NCBI RefSeq assembly: GCF_030690345.1
Contig: NZ_JAUYGV010000007.1
Coordinates: 744,001 to 808,000 of the forward strand
Source: Rheinheimera sp.
GTDB taxonomy: Bacteria > Pseudomonadota > Gammaproteobacteria > Enterobacterales > Alteromonadaceae
DNA: 64,000 nucleotides
Direction of reading: 5' to 3'
The notes beneath the pieces are model-generated. The model was not told the DNA's origin. It did no database searches and saw nothing but the letters and a program-made list of their open reading frames with translations. Position 1 is the stretch's first letter. Each line of letters starts with the position of its first letter. A program made the position numbers and the translations under genes. This document shows, in pieces, positions 61,344 through 64,000 of the stretch.

Positions 61344-61420
61344 TGGCTCCCCAGACTGGACTCGAACCAGTGACCTACGGATTAACAGTCCGCCGCTCTA
61401 ACCAACTGAGCTACTAGGGA
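61344..61420 (-). tRNA. tRNA-Asn(GTT), copy 2
   Basis: Identical in sequence to copy 1 over the 77-nt gene; separated from it by 31 nt. Confidence 0.97.
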
Positions 61421-61455
61421 ATTGTACTACGGGTATTGCTTTAGTTAACTGCTGT

Positions 61456-61532
61456 TGGCTCCCCAGACTGGACTCGAACCAGTGACCTACGGATTAACAG
61501 TCCGCCGCTCTAACCAACTGAGCTACTAGGGA
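61456..61532 (-). tRNA. tRNA-Asn(GTT), copy 3
   Basis: Identical to the other two over 77 nt and first in the direction of transcription. The three probably form one transcript. Confidence 0.97.
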
Positions 61533-62071
61533 ACAGCATTCAACGGGGCGCAATACTAATGCCAGCTATACCCTCTGTCAACACTTTGCAGCAGGGATTT
61601 TCGCCATGTTGAATCACTTGCATATTGTTTAAGCAAAGCGGGCTTTAGTGCAGCAGTTTATGCTGAAAAAACCAGCGCTGTGTGCGGAGGTTTGCCTTTA
61701 CGGCCTAAAGCCATAGCGTGCGGGCACTGCACAGAGTTACCCACAGAATCTGTGGATAAGTCTGTGTGTTTAACGCTGGTTTCCTGGGGGAAGGCTTGAT
61801 TCTGTTGACCTGGCATCAGGTCAAGCAACTTGCGACGAAAATATTTACCTATATAAAACAATGAGATAGTTATTTTGTTGTCGGCAAAATTAAATATTGT
61901 TTTGTTTCAAACTGGCACAAATTAAGCACGCCGGAATTGTGAACTGTTTTAACGGCAAATAACGCAGCAAGGCCCGCATTAATCGCAATAACACGGCGCA
62001 GCACAAAATTAGCATGGCCCGCGCCGGCGCTTTTCTCTACAATAGCGCCACGCTTTATTTAGCCTGTATTT
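61533..62071. other. 539-bp intergenic region between tRNA-Asn genes and MATE gene
   Basis: It should hold the tRNA-Asn promoter on the minus strand and the MATE promoter on the plus strand. It also holds two opposed DnaA boxes (61737-61759) and, 80-150 nt further on, an AT-rich stretch. A 67-codon minus-strand frame at 61658-61861 has no ribosome-binding site, and is not called a gene. Confidence 0.55.
61737..61759. promoter_or_regulatory. Pair of opposed DnaA-box sequences
   Basis: TTACCCACA (one mismatch to TTATCCACA) and TGTGGATAA (perfect, inverted) face each other with 5 nt between, forming the palindrome CCACAGA-A-TCTGTGG. They may bind DnaA as a titration or regulatory site. No dnaA, gidA or dnaN is near, so this is not the chromosomal origin as usually placed. 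Confidence 0.45.
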
Positions 62072-63433
62072 ATGACCACTTCAGCCAAAACAGCTTACTC
62101 ACTGACAAAAGACGATATTCAAGCCACCCTGGTCGCCATGACATTGCCGATGCTGGTGGGAATGATCACCTTAATGACCTTTAACCTGGTGGATACGTTT
62201 TTCATCAGTATGCTGGGTACGGTGCAGTTGGCGGCCATCAGCTTTACTTTTCCGGTGTCCTTTGCGCTGATCAGTTTGTCTATTGGTCTGAGCATTGGCA
62301 CTTCGGCAGTTATCGCCAGGGCGCTGGGGGCCGGCCGCTTAACCGAGGCCCGTACCGACGGCCAGGTGGCGCTGGGCTTATCTGCCGTTCTGGTTGCCCT
62401 GCTGGCGGTGCCCGGTTACTTCTTTACCGTGCCGCTGTTTACCGCGCTGGGTGCCGCTGGTGACGTATTACCCTATATTCGTCAGTATATGGATATTTGG
62501 TTTGCCGGCGCGGTGTTATTAGTGCTGCCGATGGTGGGTAATGCCATATTGCGTGCCGCCGGCGATACCAAAACGCCGTCGATTATTATGGCCTGTTCCG
62601 GTTTGGTCAATGCGGTGCTGGACCCGATACTGATTTTCGGCATCGGGCCCATCCCGGCGCTGGGTATGCAGGGCGCTGCTATAGCTACTGTACTGTCGTG
62701 GTTATTTGGCTCTGCGCTTATTTTAGCCTTACTGATTAAACGCGACCTGATCAGCACCGGCTGGATCTCATTGCAGCCGCTGCTGGCTGTGTGCCGTAAA
62801 ATTCTGCGTATTGGTTTACCGGCGGCCGGGGCGAATATGTTAACGCCGTTGGCGATGGCGGTGCTGACTGCCATTATGGCCAGCTATGGCGCTGAAGCCG
62901 TAGCGGCCTTTGGTGTGGGCGCCAGGCTGGAGAGTATTGCCTGTTTGGTGGTGTTGGCGCTGTCGATGACTTTGCCACCTTTTGTCAGCCAAAACTACGG
63001 TGCCGGTTTGCTGCTGCGGGTGCAGCAGGCTTATCGCTTGTGCGGCCGCTTTGTTATGCTGTGGCAATTTGCCGTGTATCTGCTGTTGGCGCTATTGGCT
63101 GTGCCGTTGGCCGGTTTGTTCAGCAATGATGCTGAGGTAGTGCGCATTATTTGTCTGTTTATCTGGATAGTACCGCTGTCTTATGGTTTGCAAGGCGTTA
63201 TTATTCTGACTAATTCATCATTTAATGCTTTGCATCAGCCAGGCAGTGCGCTGATATTAAGCATAATACGGTTATTTGTGTTTTATGTGCCGCTGGCCTG
63301 GTTAGGTGGCACAATGTTCGGCGTTACCGGCTTATTTATCGGCTGTGTGCTGGGCAATATTTTTACCGCAAGCCTGGCATGGCGCTGGTTTAACCGCGCG
63401 GCACGGTGTTCACAGCAGGAGGCAGGTATATGA
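62072..63433 (+). CDS. MATE family efflux transporter
   Basis: A 453-aa membrane protein with 12 helices in two pseudo-symmetric halves. It begins after a short cytoplasmic head with [20 protein letters not shown] (about 21-40), and [12 protein letters not shown] and [13 protein letters not shown] mark the two halves. MATE proteins export drugs or metabolites with Na+ or H+ antiport; substrate unknown. It overlaps uvrB by 4 nt (ATGA), so uvrB may be partly read through from the MATE promoter. Confidence 0.92.
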   Translation: MTTSAKTAYSLTKDDIQATLVAMTLPMLVGMITLMTFNLVDTFFISMLGTVQLAAISFTFPVSFALISLSIGLSIGTSAVIARALGAGRLTEARTDGQVALGLSAVLVALLAVPGYFFTVPLFTALGAAGDVLPYIRQYMDIWFAGAVLLVLPMVGNAILRAAGDTKTPSIIMACSGLVNAVLDPILIFGIGPIPALGMQGAAIATVLSWLFGSALILALLIKRDLISTGWISLQPLLAVCRKILRIGLPAAGANMLTPLAMAVLTAIMASYGAEAVAAFGVGARLESIACLVVLALSMTLPPFVSQNYGAGLLLRVQQAYRLCGRFVMLWQFAVYLLLALLAVPLAGLFSNDAEVVRIICLFIWIVPLSYGLQGVIILTNSSFNALHQPGSALILSIIRLFVFYVPLAWLGGTMFGVTGLFIGCVLGNIFTASLAWRWFNRAARCSQQEAGI

Positions 63434-64000
63434 CAAGAGCATTTGAACTGGTATCGCACTATCAGCCGGCCGGCGATCAACCACAAGCTATCGCCAAACT
63501 GGTAGAAGGGCTGCAAGACGGATTGGCGCACCAAACCTTGCTCGGTGTTACCGGTTCGGGCAAAACCTTTACCATGGCCAATGTGATAGCAAAAGTAGAC
63601 CGGCCAACGCTGATTATGGCGCATAATAAAACCCTGGCGGCCCAGCTGTATGGTGAGATGAAAGAGTTTTTCCCGCATAACTCGGTGGAATACTTTGTCT
63701 CGTACTACGACTATTACCAGCCGGAAGCCTATGTGCCTTCGACCGACACCTTTATTGAAAAAGACTCTTCTATTAACGAGCATATCGAACAAATGCGGCT
63801 GTCGGCCACCAAGGCGTTGATGGAGCGGCGCGATGTGGTGATTATCGCTTCGGTTTCCGCTATTTACGGCCTGGGCGATCCCGAATCCTATATGAAAATG
63901 CTGCTGCATTTAAAAGTCGGCGATATTGTCGATCAGCGTTTTATTTTGCGCCGTCTGGCCGAATTGCAGTACAGCCGCAACGATATCGAGTTTCAACGCG
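63430..64000 (+). CDS. uvrB: Excinuclease ABC subunit B (N-terminal part, cut by window end)
   Basis: The first 190 codons are present. UvrB verifies DNA damage in nucleotide excision repair. Walker A is [11 protein letters not shown] (about 37-47), and the beta-hairpin region contains [20 protein letters not shown] (about 92-111) followed by [18 protein letters not shown]. It starts with [28 protein letters not shown] lies upstream. The frame runs off the right edge. Full length in E. coli is 673 aa. Confidence 0.97.
   Translation, partial: MTRAFELVSHYQPAGDQPQAIAKLVEGLQDGLAHQTLLGVTGSGKTFTMANVIAKVDRPTLIMAHNKTLAAQLYGEMKEFFPHNSVEYFVSYYDYYQPEAYVPSTDTFIEKDSSINEHIEQMRLSATKALMERRDVVIIASVSAIYGLGDPESYMKMLLHLKVGDIVDQRFILRRLAELQYSRNDIEFQR

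Noticed and set aside
61236-61532. Direct repeats forming a CRISPR-like array
   Set aside because: The three 77-nt repeats are tRNA-Asn genes with canonical cloverleaf sequence.
61737-61759. Chromosomal replication origin
   Set aside because: Only two DnaA boxes are seen and none of the usual oriC neighbours (dnaA, dnaN, gidA, mnmE) are present.
61658-61861. A 67-codon minus-strand gene
   Set aside because: It covers the DnaA-box palindrome, has no ribosome-binding site and no recognisable sequence.

Overview
The window is a 64-kb chromosomal segment of a gammaproteobacterium. Gene content and order (purB-hflD-mnmA-nudJ-rluE, cspD/clpS-clpA, infA-ate-aat-trxB, rsxABCDGE-nth, tamA-tamB, monomeric NADP isocitrate dehydrogenase, leucine dehydrogenase, roxA, DUF3025, DUF4826) point to an Alteromonadales-type marine or freshwater bacterium of the Rheinheimera/Alishewanella/Shewanella neighbourhood. 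That placement is inferred from gene order and protein resemblance, not from a search. No phage, insertion sequence or CRISPR array was seen.

Region 1 (1-15.9 kb) is housekeeping: amino-acid and TCA enzymes, purine synthesis, tRNA thiolation, rRNA pseudouridylation, the ClpAP/ClpS/leucyl-transferase (Ate, Aat) N-degron machinery, IF-1 and thioredoxin reductase. Region 2 (16-25.2 kb) holds a beta-propeller sensor histidine kinase, a secreted subtilisin-like protease, a TrhA/hemolysin III family membrane protein, a glycosyltransferase, a small histone-H1-tailed protein, and the Nif3-like/cmoM pair. Region 3 (25.2-44.8 kb) holds the TamA-TamB envelope system, a ketoacyl-ACP synthase III with a palindrome at its promoter, an RND efflux pair, asparagine synthetase B, a Na+-type ABC exporter, bacterioferritin-associated ferredoxin behind a Fur-like box, an aspartoacylase-family protein, a solute-binding protein and glyoxalase I.

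Region 4 (44.83-52.79 kb) is the accessory part and the most interesting. It lies between gloA and nth. It contains seven small, mostly AT-rich genes, all on the plus strand, separated by sites with the architecture of integron attC recombination sites; no integrase gene is visible. It also contains a separate three-gene operon: a 138-aa protein, a double-domain KaiC-like ATPase, and a GGDEF-EAL protein with both motifs intact. The whole region is punctuated by four same-orientation copies of a 23-bp sequence that is the 3' end of nth, at 44,833, 47,292, 51,200 and 52,794, the last being the real gene end. Two copies begin a duplicated ~322-bp leader with a conserved promoter-like sequence and an attC/attI-like end, and each leader is followed by cassettes. 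I read this as repeated insertion into the 3' end of nth of small units, two of which are integron-cassette-like and one of which carries the KaiC/c-di-GMP module.

Region 5 (52.8-64 kb) returns to core genes: nth, the complete rsxABCDGE electron-transport operon, a LapD-like degenerate GGDEF/EAL membrane protein, three near-identical tRNA-Asn genes, an intergenic region with two opposed DnaA boxes, a MATE exporter, and the first 190 codons of uvrB, cut by the window edge.
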